From Megaustenia siamemsis (taxonomy: Eukaryota > Mollusca > Gastropoda > Stylommatophora > Ariophantidae), in contig JAVIAB010000092.1 of assembly GCA_032433765.1 (NCBI GenBank), positions 34,009,534-34,073,533 on the forward strand: a stretch of DNA of 64,000 nt, read 5' to 3'. The notes under the pieces are model-generated. The model ran no database searches, was not told the origin of the DNA, and saw only the letters and a program-made list of their open reading frames with translations. Of the stretch, positions 35,373-46,150 are shown one piece after another; position 1 is the first letter of the stretch; each line of letters begins with the position of its first letter. Both the position numbers and the translations under genes were made by a program.

Positions 35373-35650
35373 CGTACCACCGGTGTTTCCGTGATAACGA
35401 TATGATTGTTAAAGGAGAACTATGCAACTGATGCTTTATTAGGATTAACCAAAGCACGTGATACTCCATACCAGGAAGAGATGCAATTGAGTTCGTTTTG
35501 CAGTGTGGAGGCGATTTCCCCTCTGTCTCTTACCTGTCGATATACCAGATTGTCATCAGCAAAAGTCATAGATCTTCCTCTCCCATCCAACTGTTGTTCC
35601 GTGATCGTCATTGTGTACATGTTAAATAGAACTGTCTGTCTGGCTAGCAC
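35364..35650 (-). mobile_element. LINE-I fragment, RT motif C region, minus strand
   Basis: The minus-strand frame 35420-35650 reads MYTMTITEQQLDGRGRSM, TFADDNLVYRQ and ALVNPNKAS, matching 28010-28195 of LINE-I. The match continues through the ATTGTTAAAGGAGAACTATG segment to the CATTCGTAC end at 35364-35380. The catalytic FADD is kept; no more of the element is present. Confidence 0.88.
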
Positions 35651-36200
35651 GTGTATTGAATATTTTATATATTTATTGAATTAATTGTTTTCACTTACTT
35701 CCAGGATCGTTCTTTGACCTACCAATGAAAGAGACTATAACAAAACAAAGGTGTGTGTGTGTGTGGTTGGGAGTGAAGGGGGGTGTCTATTTTGTCTGTG
35801 CTCACGGCAATCAGAAATTATAACATTCACATCTGACCCGCGCATTGTCAAGTTATTTCTTAGCCTTCGTAACTGCCTTCAACGGCAACGAATTTGTTTT
35901 ATGTGAAAGAACGTCGAAATACCAGATGTATATCTGTAAATAAACAAATGTAGTTGCTTTCATGTGCCGACATCGACTAATGAGATCACACTGGTATCAG
36001 AAATTTCTTGTAATAATCATCTAGTTGTTTTTTTTTTTATTAACACGCTACATTGCGTACTCAAAGCAAATGAAAACCTTTCGATATGCCTGAGAGGCAG
36101 CACAACTCAACGGCCAAACTTTTCTTAAGAATAAATGCAACAACGTACATACATACATAATACATGTTTCCAAACGTAAATATTGTTATTATTATTATAA
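35651..36200. other. Unassigned DNA
   Basis: A short GT run is at 35751-35765. Nothing else recognised. Confidence 0.45.
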
Positions 36201-36202
36201 TA

Positions 36203-36540
36203 GGGGGGCCTCGGTAGCCTAGTTGGGAAAACCACCCGACTAGACTACCGACGTTCGGACAACCCGTGTTCTATTCCCGCTGGGAGCAGTGTGAGTTGTA
36301 CTCGTGGTTGGAATAAAAAAAAAAAAAATACCCCCACGGTCGACCCAGCCGTTGGCAGAAATGGGTACCAGGGTATATTATCCTGGGAAGGTGAGGAATG
36401 TCGCTTCGCATCTGAGTTTCGATGCTTGAGGCTACACTATACAGAAATATCCGAACATTTCTGGATAGGCGGCCGAGCACATATGGGTATATACTCGCGT
36501 GCTAAGACGCCGGTTCAAGTCTCGTACTTTACCTTTACCT
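36203..36540 (+). mobile_element. SINE-3: tRNA-like head with a body shared in part with SINE-1
   Basis: The head GGGGGGCCTCGGTAGCCTAG at 36203 has a box A-like GGTAGCCTAGTTGGG and a box B-like GTGTTCTATTCCC. After an A-run, the body has GACCCAGCC, AAATGGGTACC and CCTGGGAAGG in the same order and spacing as SINE-1 (CACCCAGCC, AAATGGGTACC, TCTGGGAAAG). The end is ACTTTACCTTTACCTTTA. Shared central domains of this kind are known from SINE superfamilies of animals. Confidence 0.82.
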
Positions 36541-36560
36541 TTATATATATATATATATAT
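36541..36560. repeat. Short TA microsatellite
   Basis: About nine TA units between the SINE-3 tail and the LINE-D tail. Confidence 0.85.
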
Positions 36561-36990
36561 CTCTTCTTCTTTTTTCCTTCCTCATTTGCGTCGAGGGGAG
36601 ATATAATTTGCGGTCTTTTGCTCTTCTGTTTGCCTCTGCTGCTGTTATATTTCCTAGTGCTTCTAATATTCGATCGATCAATCTTTTTCATGTCGACCCT
36701 TGGGTCCTGTATTCTCGCAACGTTTATTGAGGGCTCGTTGTGTTGTGTTTTGATGTTTATGCCGTGTCACGTGGCCAAGCCATTTTATCTGTTGTTTCTT
36801 TATATTTTATATAGCGGGGGCTAATCCTAGCTTTTTTTCTCACATCTTCATTTCTGATCTTGTCTCTTAGATTGTTTCCTGTCATTCGTCTGACACATTT
36901 TATCTCAGTAGAGCTTATTTTTCTTATATATGTAGGTGTGGTTATTCTATATGAACCAAGTACACATACGGGCAAAAGTTCATACATGCA
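36561..36990 (-). mobile_element. LINE-D 3' end, minus strand
   Basis: The minus-strand frame 36757-36987 contains VLGSYRITTPTYIRKISS, then TEIKCVRRMTGNNLRDKIRN, the same order as the plus-strand LINE-D at 21215. The element's GAAGAA-type tail is at 36561-36580 (CTTCTTCTTTTTTCCTTCCT on the plus strand). Confidence 0.85.
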
Positions 36991-37543
36991 TACACATATT
37001 TAATTTTAAATGAACTCACACATACACATAGAACTACATGCACATCCGTTTGTAAACTCGTGTGTATAAGCCATTATTCACACATATTGCAAATATACAT
37101 ACACACAACATACACATAAATACGTACATGGATGTATAAGACAAGGTTCAAAGTAGACATACTGACACTCTTACAAACTCGTGCACGCTCATACATAAGC
37201 ACAACTGGCTAAAATAAACGGAAAGTATCACCTGTCAGAGCACGAAAGAGAGCAATACAAGAAAGGAAGAACAACAAATTCCACGCTGAGTCATGACTGG
37301 AGAATAACAACAGACTCTAAAGTTAGATTTAAAAATGGCGTGCCATCTTCAAAAAACACTTCCCACATAGTACCTCATGGCACCCAGCGAGCGCACCTTT
37401 CAGTCACGTCTTCAAACTTTCAGTTTTGAGAGCTTTGTCATTTGTATTCTTTTATTTATTTTTTTAATTATTTATTTATTTATTTTTGTTTGCTATCTAT
37501 GAAATGTCAGTTATAATTTCGAATGTTCTAACAATTTACACAC

Positions 37544-37545
<2 letters not shown>
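36991..37545. other. Unassigned DNA with CACA-rich segment
   Basis: 37010-37200 is rich in CACATACA-like words; the rest is featureless. ATTTATTTATTT runs lie near 37455-37485. Confidence 0.5.

Positions 37546-37604
<59 letters not shown>
37546..37604. repeat. TA microsatellite
   Basis: About 59 bp of pure alternating TA. Confidence 0.95.
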
Positions 37605-37610
<6 letters not shown>

Positions 37611-39180
37611 AATGTTGACTTTTATGTAAAAATGTGTGTAAATATTGTCCTGTTTCTATAAGTATATAACTGAACTGACCTCTGCATTGTGGTACAGTAA
37701 TCAACATATCACCAAATCGTAATTTTCTTCAGACATATATTTCAGGATCCAAACTTTATCTTCCAGTCCGGGCGCATTGTGTCGACAAATGATATTTAAG
37801 TATGTTTATTAATTAATTAATCAGCGGCGTTCTGTAGCCAAAAAAATGCAATTACTATGTCAACTCCTAGTCCACGCTATTAGCTCTTGAGGCCTCACGT
37901 GATGTGAACAAGAAATTGATCTTACAAAGACGGAAATAAATAAATATTGTATTTGAACGAACAGTCAATAATTATTTCGAACTCCACAATAATTTTTGGA
38001 GTAAAAATATTTTTAAAAACTTGTGTAATTAAGTAAAATCAATCACTATAATTGTCAGAGTTTCTTTCAGGGCTTTGCCGCCACTCCCCCCCCCCCTTTT
38101 TTTTCTCTCTCAAAATTTAGAACCCCCTTCCCCCCAACCCGCGAGGTAAATTATAAAAAGTCAAATAATTACTTTTATCTTACTCGTTATAGAACAATAA
38201 TGTCGATGATTGAAGATTATGAGAGTCATAACAATGAACATGAGCAAAATTAATATTATAGGAGGTTTTTAGTAACGAGAAATAGAGAATTGAGATTTCC
38301 AAATCTGGGCCTGTACACTTTTTTGCAGTGATAAATTCTTGTGTGTTTGATTCAAAGTTTGAAATTGTTAGATTAGTTTCAGTTACAGTTTTTAACCGTC
38401 AGGATCAATCATCAACAAAGGCCCAGTTCGGAACTTGTTCAGGTCTCTAATGTCTTGTTATATGGATTCTGCCACATAATTTACTTTCTTTATAAAAGAA
38501 AAACAGTTATTAAATCAAAGTTGTGACACAAGCTGAGTTATATGTTTGCTAACACATACATAATGTGTACGTAGGTCCTTATATATATTTTCAAATCAAG
38601 ACAATTTTCCTTTCCTGAGGTTGTGGTTGTTGTTCAGTTTTATTAGGAAACGATCTAATAATTGAGAATTGAGATACCAGGCTTTCATAATGAGTGGTAA
38701 AAGAACTTTTTTGCCATATTCGACTTCTACCAAAAAGTTTGAAGCCTAATAACATGATTGTAGACTGCATTTGAATGTAATTTCTGTGAAAAAGACACCG
38801 AAGATACGGGTAGTACTCTTCTGACAACTACCATAGCAACATTTTCTCACGATCCAGTACCCTTACCAACCGCTAGTTCATGTGAACATACATCGAGAGA
38901 AGCTAAAATTCTGTGTATAGTTTTGTTGATTCTTGGATAAAAAAATACAAGTGGCTTGTCTTTTTAAAAAAAGATTGAGGTGTTGCTTTTTTTCATGTTT
39001 ATTCTTAAGTACTTTCTAAATGACGTAAACATATTTCAGAAAACGAAAAGTGTCTTTATTGATGTACATTTACCTAATTATAAGAAAGCAACAGGAACTA
39101 CTAGGAAATTGAAAAAAAAAAAAACTCTTTTATGAAGATCATAAAAATGCTATCCAGTAAATATACTGCATAAAGTATTT
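37605..39180. other. Unassigned DNA
   Basis: No coding region or element recognised. A C-run/T-run (CCCCCCCCC then T) is near 38088-38105. Confidence 0.45.
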
Positions 39181-39229
39181 TGCATGAAAAGAGACCTGTG
39201 CACTCTATCCTGCATGACCAACTCAAAGC

Positions 39230-39500
39230 TGATATTGCTGAAAATAGGTATGGCATATGGTTATGATTATGAAAGGTCCCGGTATCACTGCAAACGAATT
39301 AAAATCCATGATTGCACAACCGCCCGTGCCAGTGCAATCATCCGAATTACTAACTCATTTCCCAAACAAAGAAAGGTAGCTGTAGTCCCCATCCTATCAG
39401 TCTCAGCACAAGCCAAAAGACATAAGGCGAAACCGCACAGAAAGTGAACACAATAAACTGTTTCTTGTCATACGATATCATCGTTCATTGTAAACATGGC
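39230..39500 (+). repeat. Dispersed repeat R1, copy 2
   Basis: Inverse orientation relative to 14090-14345. The open frame 39184-39447 contains YHCKRIKIHDC and ARASAIIRI, which are partly kept in the other copy. Beyond the frame the CATACGATATCATC block (39470-39483) is also shared. It lies just upstream of the hAT relic and could be part of the same element, but I cannot show that. Confidence 0.7.
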
Positions 39501-39589
39501 ATAAGTATTTTGATGATGAGTTTCTATTTTCTCCTTAATTATTTCCTCATGGTAGCTAACATAACCAAATATGAACACGTTGTGAGAAA

Positions 39590-40250
39590 TTTGGTTAGAC
39601 CATGTGTTAGGGGTTTAAGTGACTGGCTTCAGAAACATTGAACGAGATACATGTAGCAGTAAAGACACAGCTTGTGAAATATTACATGGGAGAGGTACTT
39701 GGTGAACAGGTTGCTACTGAAATTAAGGAAAAACCATTTGATTTAATCTAATGGCTGATGTATCCACAAACACTGCCAACATCTCTTAAATGTCTATATG
39801 TGTGAGATTAGTGTCCGACTGTGGAGAAATTAGAGAGACATTTTTGTGCATAATTCCACTTCAAATACTATAGCTGAAACCATCACAAATTGCATTAAAA
39901 GTAAAATAAATAAGCGGGGTATGCCATATGGTAAATCGTATTGTTTGTGGATTTGATGGAGGTTCTAATATTTCAGCCAGTATCTCCGAAATTCACAAAT
40001 TGATGTACACAAAATCATGAAGGACTATTCCCTGTGTCCATTGTAGGGTTCATGCATTCTTACTTGCAGCACTTTTAAGTCGTCAGAGACATACATATGC
40101 TGTTCCATCAATCTACAAAACATGAAACAGTTCTCCGTGACAACCAACATATATTAGAAGATCATATGCTAAGAATACCAGAGACGACGGATGTGGACTA
40201 GCTCAGTAATTATAATACCATTCATAACATTAAGAAATGTTATGGGTCAA
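39590..40250 (+). mobile_element. hAT-type transposase relic
   Basis: Heavily broken frames keep the order of the hAT/ZMYM-type transposase core: EQVATEIKEKPFDLI, then MADVSTNTANIS with ICVRLVSDCGEIRETF (about 39745-39840), TIAETITNCIKS (about 39868), VCGFDGGSNISASISEIHKL (39948-40005) and PCVHCRVHAFLLAALLSRQR (about 40030-40090). These match the family's usual 'ADETTD', 'GxIxExFLG', 'GYDGASNMSG' and 'vHCxAHxLNL' positions. At least four stops or frameshifts separate them. No terminal inverted repeats or 8-bp duplications were identified. Confidence 0.72.
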
Positions 40251-40479
40251 CACAATGACTTGTGAGCACTTGCATAAGGATGGACAGATCTCACTTCATT
40301 AGCTGGAGGATTACTTCTTTGAAATGGAGAAATCAAATCTTTCATGTAACACTATGCCCTTTGGAGGAGATACTAGAAGCTATTGATTGAGCTGTTGGGG
40401 CTACATCGCAAAGGATGAAAACGATATTATACAGCCCATTTTTATAATGTAATGGAAATGAATTAAAAGAACGTTTCAT

Positions 40480-40935
40480 TGTTGAGCTTTTACGTAGAAC
40501 CAGTCTTGACATGCTGAAGTTGAAGTGGATCTTGAATAAGATATCATAATATAATGGAGTATTCAGAAATGTTTTTTTTTTTTTTGGCAGAAGAATATTA
40601 AGAATACTAAGGACAGTTAAACGGAGAGGAGTATCAATGACTCTCAAAATATAAATAAAACGAAAGCTTACAACTGACAACAAGAGAAGTGCCAAGTGAT
40701 GAGAAGGGAACACTGAAACATTGCGACAAGTGGAAACATTGACCAAGGAAGAGATAGAAGGAGAGAGAGAAACACACACAATATTACAGCGTCTAAAAGA
40801 ATCATGGAAAGTTAGAAACAGAACTGATATACAATTGTAGAGACATAAAGTTGTGGAGAGACATAACTACCTACACCAGCAGGTAAGATACTTGCTGCTG
40901 AATGTGATGATAATAAAGTGGATGATGATGATGGC
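40480..40935 (+). mobile_element. RTE-B relic, plus strand
   Basis: Aligns with the last part of RTE-B: the GTAGAACCAGTCTTGACATG segment, AGAAGAATATTAAGAATAC, GTGATGAGAAGGGAACACTG and the CATAACTACCTACACCAGCA segment, finally a degraded GATACTTGCTGCTGAATGTG tail. It has lost its coding frame. An expanded run of T is at about 40570-40585. Confidence 0.75.
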
Positions 40936-41214
40936 GATACTGATAATAATACTGATAAAATGATGGTGCATATAATGATAATAGTGATGATGATAATGGT
41001 TAAACTGAAGCAAACTTTATCGTATATGATTTTGTTGCACGAATTCATGAAGCGAAAACCTGGCGACAGTAAAAATCAATGACAAGAACATTGTATAAAG
41101 GTAGAGAGAAAAGATAAGGGGCTGGATGACGACACCTTAGTAGAACCATAGCGTACATTCAGTAATGAAATTCTCGAAAAAAAAAATAACAAAAAAAAAA
41201 ATAATAATTTCTTG

Positions 41215-41435
41215 TTTTATTCTGCATCCGTCTGGTAGGTATATCGACTTCTGTGACGTCCACCCTTAAAGAAAACTAAATGCAGAAAGATGCACTGTGC
41301 TCTACTAAGCGACAAGATACGATATCTCCGCACTTAAAAAAACTTGGCCAAATTGGGGAACTAAGCCCAGACTCTTCTGATCAGGAAGCGCGCGAACTAA
41401 CCACTCTGTCATCGAGACTGATAATAGTAATGGGT
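41215..41435 (-). mobile_element. SINE-5: tRNA-derived SINE, minus strand
   Basis: The minus strand has a tRNA-like head starting near 41425, with box A-like GATGACAGAGTGGTTAGTTC and a diverged box B (GGGCTTAGTTCCCC). A body with GTGGACGTCACAGAAGTCGA and CCAGACGGATGCAGAATAAA follows down to about 41215. Only one copy is seen in the window. Confidence 0.5.
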
Positions 41436-41465
41436 GTAAAGGCTTATATTTTTCTACACAAAGTC

Positions 41466-42072
41466 ACAATTCCTCATAATCACTTTGTTAATTGTTTGTT
41501 TGTTGAATCCTCATAATCACCTTGTTCATTGTTTGTTTGTTGAATCCTCATAATCACCTTGTTAATTGTTTGTTTGTTGAATCCTCATAATCACCTTGTG
41601 AATTGTTTGTTTGTTAGATCCTCATAATCACTTTGTTAATTGTTTGTTTGTTAACTCCTCGTAATCACCTTGTTAATTGTTTTTTTGTTGAATCCTCATA
41701 GTCCCCTTGTTAATTGTTTGTTTGTTAAATCCTCATAGTCCCCTTGTTAATTGTTTGTTTGTTGAATACTCATAATCAACTTGTTAATTGTTTGTTTGTT
41801 GAATCCTAATAATCACCTTGTTAAATGTTTGTTTGTTGAATCCGCATTGTCCCCTTGTTAATTGTTTATTTGTTGAATCCTCATAAACACCTTGTTAATT
41901 GTTTGTTTGTTAAATCCTCATAGTCCCCTTGTTAATTGTTTGTTTGTTGAATCCTCATAGTCCCCTTGTTAATTGTTTGTTTGTTGAATCCTCATAGTCC
42001 CCTTGTTAATTGTTTGTTTGTTGAATCCTCATAATCACTTTGTTAATTGTTTGTTTGTTGAATCCTCATAAC
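41466..42072. repeat. 37-bp minisatellite, about 16 units
   Basis: Tandem units with a 37-bp period built from TTGTTAATTGTTTGTTTGTT and AATCCTCATAATCACC. Single-base variants include TAGTCCCC instead of TAATCACC. No coding content. Confidence 0.96.
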
Positions 42073-42074
42073 TG

Positions 42075-42370
42075 CACACCGCACGAATGTATAGGTGCTC
42101 CATCATCCTCCTTGAGAATCTCGAAAAAATCCGAGGAGAATCCTGGCCCAAGTGCACGAACTCCGTGGCTTGGCCTAGGATCCACGGTGCGGGTAGGTAT
42201 TCTGCTGACATTTCTGCTCGGACACCGGCAGTATTTGATTTCGATTTTAACTGCCAGGAGTTCTTTATCCTGCACGAGTTGACACAGAACCTTCAGTTCA
42301 TTACCGTTATCCGAGAGGGCTAGACATCGGATCTCTCTACCAAAAAGATAAAAAGACGGTAACATCATAT
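42075..42370 (-). mobile_element. SINE-4 copy 2 (R2 body), minus strand
   Basis: The reverse complement has GATCCGATGTCTAGCCCTCT, CGGATAACGG, then CACGGAGTTCGTGCACTTGG, in the order found at 22490-22680. It is GC-richer than the surroundings, which explains the chance 100-residue open frame on the minus strand. The tRNA-like head is not obvious. Confidence 0.7.
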
Positions 42371-43358
42371 GGAAACTACGGATTATTTTTTTTTAAATTT
42401 TTTAAAAATTAAATACCCCTTCTGGTTGTCTTTGAACACGTCATCTTACAAGTCCGGAGACCGACTGGTGCCTTTAGGCTGTCTAGACCCCGTTTTTGTT
42501 AATCAACAGCAACAAACATTAGAAGTGCCAATGATTAATTTATTTTAATTTGATAGAACATTTTTTTAATACGTGTTCTTTATTTTAGCCCCGTATAACG
42601 TCATCCTTACTGCAGCGTGGCATTTCTACACGACAATCTCCACAAGTGTAGTCACATTTATTTTTTAAAATAAGAGAATAACAATAAACTTAATGAGAGC
42701 CTAAACTTGTAATATCTTTAGTTTACAGTTTTAGCTCATACAGGATCACCAGGATCACGGGAAACAACACTTACCTGAAGTCGATCTCAACGTGAACAAC
42801 GAGAATGTTGAAAAAAAAAAAGAAAAGAAAAACAGTAAAGCTTATTTACAGTGGCTGTTTGCACATGTATGCAGCATTTCAACACCACGAAACTCTCTGA
42901 TGTATTGGTTATAAACCACATCTCATACATCTCATAAGCTTGTAAGGATGACTTCTTTTTAAACATGTTAACACGGACTTACATAAATTACAGAATATTT
43001 ACATTCACATTTTTAATTAATTAGCATACAATTGTAAAATTGTTATATAAAATGTATGGTCAAGTTTCACGATTATTCTGACATTGATAAATAACAGTGA
43101 ACGTGAAGGATGGTATATACAACAACACATCTCATGTCTATAATAAATTAAGTGTGCGTCTTAGCATTTTAACAACGTTTACCGACATAATCTTTTAATA
43201 TGCAATAGAAAATGTGCTAATGCTAGTTAAATTCTTGCTACAACTGATAAAAGGTATTTTCATTTTGTGATTGCTATTGTTTTTAATATAAAATGTGGAT
43301 CCCTGCGGCGAGGCTTGTCTGCATGGCATAATTCATATTTCTACATTAATTGTTTCAG
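42371..43358. other. Unassigned AT-rich DNA ending in a splice acceptor
   Basis: No coding region is recognised. The end, TTAATTGTTTCAG at 43346-43358, is a good acceptor for the exon that follows, so at least the last part is probably an intron or former intron. Confidence 0.5.
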
Positions 43359-44660
43359 TGAAAATGACATACTGTCACTGCTATAATGACTCAGTTTGTG
43401 ACAAAACTACAGGGACGTGCCCAAACAATGACAGTTGACAGCACGAATATTTCGCATCCCAGTGTCAGTACTTGGATCTCGTTTACAAATACGCCCACAA
43501 ATCTGAACCTACTTTCCTGTTTGATAACAACAATACCACATGTAATCCGGACACAGATTCTACATCAGTTGAGGCAACTCTCAATCAATCTTTGCCGTTC
43601 TCCTGGTTTAGGATTTATGTGAATGACTTATCAATCCGGACAGTTTCACGGTAAAACTAAATGGTTCTGCCTCGTGTAACTATGAATCACGGATTGCAGT
43701 TAGTTCGCACGAGATTGATGTCTTTTGCTCTGGGGCTGGTCTGATTAACAAGTTACGGATTGAAGGGGCGTATAAGGAAATATCTGCTCCAACTACATTG
43801 GCGGGGGGTCGGAATGTTGCTCTCAAACAGAACACAAACCAGACCGACACATTTAATGCTTCTTATACAGGAGACGGATGTGGACCAGAGGCCGCATCTA
43901 ATGGCAAAACAAAGACCAATCTCTATGACAATGACTGCACACACACGCAATTGAGAAGTGGAACCAATTCTGTTTACTGGTATCTAAACTTTGCCACGCC
44001 CCAGAAGACTCACACCATTCAAATTTATTATCGAGCTAGCACTATGATTCGGGTAAAGAATGTCACTCTAAAGACTTTCTCTGACAGTGGCGGTGTAGTG
44101 TTCCAGTCTAATGATATATCATACCCAAATATTTCTGTGAACACTATTGTAGTCACCACACAAGCGACAATGACACACATTAAGATTGAGTTCTCACCTA
44201 CCATTTCGCAGGCCGACAGTGCACTGACGGTGAGTGAGGTGCAAACATTTACAGACACCTATTGTCTGGACGGGCATTCTTGGTCGTTTTGTGCAGTGTG
44301 TAGTGGGTGTTGCAAAGGCTGCCACGTCATCATCGATACGTATCACGGCAACTGTTCACATGGGATTTATGGACTCGACTGCTCCGGGTCTTGTCTTAGT
44401 GAGTGTCCTTTATGTGAGGAAAAATCCGGAAAATGCCTACAATGTAAACATCCTGGCTACACATGTAATGACACTTGTCCCGATGGTAATTTTGGGCTAC
44501 AGTGCAGACAGACGTGTTCTGGTGGCTGTGACATTATATGTTACCCGGAAAGTACAGACTGTATGTGCAAGGAAAAGTATTACGGGTCAGGCTGCACTCT
44601 CAAATGTCCGGACAACTGTTTGAACGAAACATGTGAACAGTTAATCGTTGCCTGCGTCTC
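43359..44660 (+). pseudogene. EGF-repeat/scavenger-receptor-like exon, left-arm copy, broken
   Basis: A single exon-like block bounded by acceptor TTGTTTCAG (ends 43358) and donor GTAAGT (44661-44666). It begins with a cysteine-rich piece (CHCYNDSVCDKTTGTCPN). Two beta-sandwich-like regions follow (SWFRIYVND and, later, VYWYLNFATPQKTHTIQIYY) that resemble the galactose-binding/F5-8C-like units of molluscan MEGF-type receptors. From about 44265 it runs into EGF-like repeats (GNCSHGIYGLDCSGSCLSEC, CPDGNFGLQCRQTC, CMCKEKYYGSGC). Such proteins are usually secreted or type I membrane receptors for recognition or clearance (family knowledge). A TGA at 43436-43438 and a frameshift just after YVND (about 43627) break the first third; 43798-44660 is open. 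It is a pseudogene or a copy with assembly errors. Confidence 0.8.
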
Positions 44661-44699
44661 GTAAGTCGATGATTCCCACGTTAAGAAGAGTCTATCGAC

Positions 44700-44833
44700 T
44701 ACAACAAACCCAAGCATATGGATACCTTGATGTGTTTCTGTGCTGAACATGGTTCATTTCTTGGTGTTTTTCCGTGAAGCCAAGACTCATATCTTGATGT
44801 GTTTCTGTGCTAGCCATGGCTCATATCTTAGCT

Positions 44834-44864
<31 letters not shown>

Positions 44865-44875
44865 GCCATGGCTCA
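44700..44875. repeat. 34-bp minisatellite and GT run, left arm
   Basis: Imperfect units with CATATCTTGATGTGTTTCTG and TGCTAGCCATGGCT, followed by a GT run at 44834-44860. The mirrored block is at 53575-53750, and a longer, more diverged block lies at 54640-55075. Confidence 0.85.
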
Positions 44876-44884
44876 TAAGTAGTA

Positions 44885-45000
44885 GTATGGGTGGCTGTGA
44901 ACCCATGCTAAAAGTGCACGTGCATGCACCGAAAGACAATAGATTTTGCACCAAAACCGCACGAAACTTGCACCAAATCCGTGGAAAAAAAAAATTTGTT
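44885..45000 (-). repeat. 110-bp dispersed module M, left arm
   Basis: On the minus strand it reads CACGGATTTGGTGCAAGTTT, TGCGGTTTTGGTGCAAAATC and TATTGTCTTTCGGTGCATGC, ending in TTCACAGCCACCCATAC. The same module is at 53455-53570 and 54530-54640 (plus strand), and a diverged part is at 47440-47530. Confidence 0.85.
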
Positions 45001-45033
45001 TTGAATTCCCTATTTTTTGGACATTTACTATTT

Positions 45034-45040
<7 letters not shown>

Positions 45041-45064
<24 letters not shown>

Positions 45065-45069
45065 GGGGG
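45041..45069. repeat. Poly-G tract, about 28 bases
   Basis: A run of T followed by about 28 G. At the mirrored place in the right arm (53385-53400) only a few C remain in a run of A, so the tract has expanded on the left or contracted on the right. Confidence 0.9.
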
Positions 45070-45342
45070 TAATTTTTTTTTGGTTCGTCAGTTTGTCGAA
45101 ACGGTCTACTGTGTCTGAGAGATTAACTCAGGTAAATTCAAAAGATCGTTTCTCGCTGGTAATCGGCTTATCGTGTGGTGCCGTGCGGGTCGTGATCGCC
45201 TCTCGCGGTGTGTTAGATGAAAATATTTGTGAAAGAGTATTTTAAAAGAGTATATTTGTGAAAGTAAAAATTCAGAATTATTTTAAAAATATGTATTTGT
45301 GAAAGTAAAAAAAAACTCAGAATTATTTAAAAAAAATAGTCT

Positions 45343-45440
45343 CCAACCAGGATTCGAACACGGGACTGCGGACAGGCCAGGCACTTACCACACGGTCCAC
45401 TTCGTCACTTTGTCGAACGGTCCACTGCGTCTGACAGGTA
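45343..45440 (-). other. tRNA-like unit, left arm
   Basis: The minus strand contains GACCGTGTGGTAAGTGCC (D-arm/box A-like), box B GTGTTCGAATCCTGG and a 3' GGTTGGAGAC that partly pairs with the start. It is probably the head of a tRNA-derived SINE rather than a working tRNA gene, as no clean anticodon arm can be drawn. Mirrored at 53035-53125. Confidence 0.55.
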
Positions 45441-46091
45441 AATTGAAAAGATCGTCCGTCAAACAGTCGGGCTCAGGATAGTTCAATTAACCAACTCAAG
45501 TAAAACCCCGATTGAAAAGAAAACGGACTTATGTTAAAATAATAAAATATAATGATGAAAAATCAATATTTTTAAAAACTTAAAATGAAGGGATATTTAA
45601 AATTATAGGCGATCTCGTAACTGATTGGGTCGCGGATCTCGCACTACATTTTTTTAGTGATCATGTGCCACCCTCAACACCATCATCAACCCTTCATGTC
45701 CTATCATCACCAACATACCACACAAAGTATCAAACCGATTATTATTCGGAGGCGGTCGGCATGTGAGGTGGAGGGGGGTATTATGCGACAGGAGGCGACA
45801 TGTAAAAAAATGCTGACAAGCAATGACGTTGAAGGGGTATTGTTAGGAAAAGGATTAGGTAAATACGACTATCTCGCGGGCGGGAACGGGTTGGTCGGCA
45901 CAGGGTGTGTTATTGTAGTATCGCTAACATCATGTGCCAGGATAGCGGTTTTTGGGGAAAGATTATTGGTCGTGTGTGTTATCGCTACCAACATCATCAT
46001 GTGTCGTGTAGTAAGGTGTGCTAATATTAAATAGTGACGCTCGCTCTTTCTCATTCAATGTAAAGCAAAACAACATTCTATATTTCACAAC

Positions 46092-46097
46092 TTTATT
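46092..46097 (-). terminator. Polyadenylation signal AATAAA, left arm
   Basis: TTTATT on the plus strand, AATAAA on the minus strand, about 55 bp downstream of the terminal-exon stop at 46151. It is conserved in the two right-arm copies. Confidence 0.7.
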
Positions 46098-46150
46098 AAT
46101 ACAACAAATATACATCATATATATATATTACTGTCCGGTTGCTGATAATT

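Noticed and set aside
41466..42072. Possible CRISPR-like regular repeat
   Set aside because: Contiguous 37-bp minisatellite with no spacers.
42066..42368. 100-residue minus-strand frame
   Set aside because: It lies in the SINE-4 body, and the frame is not kept in the copy at 22485-22745.
44740..45072. 110-residue frame ending in a glycine run
   Set aside because: It spans a minisatellite, module M and the poly-G tract; the glycines are the homopolymer.
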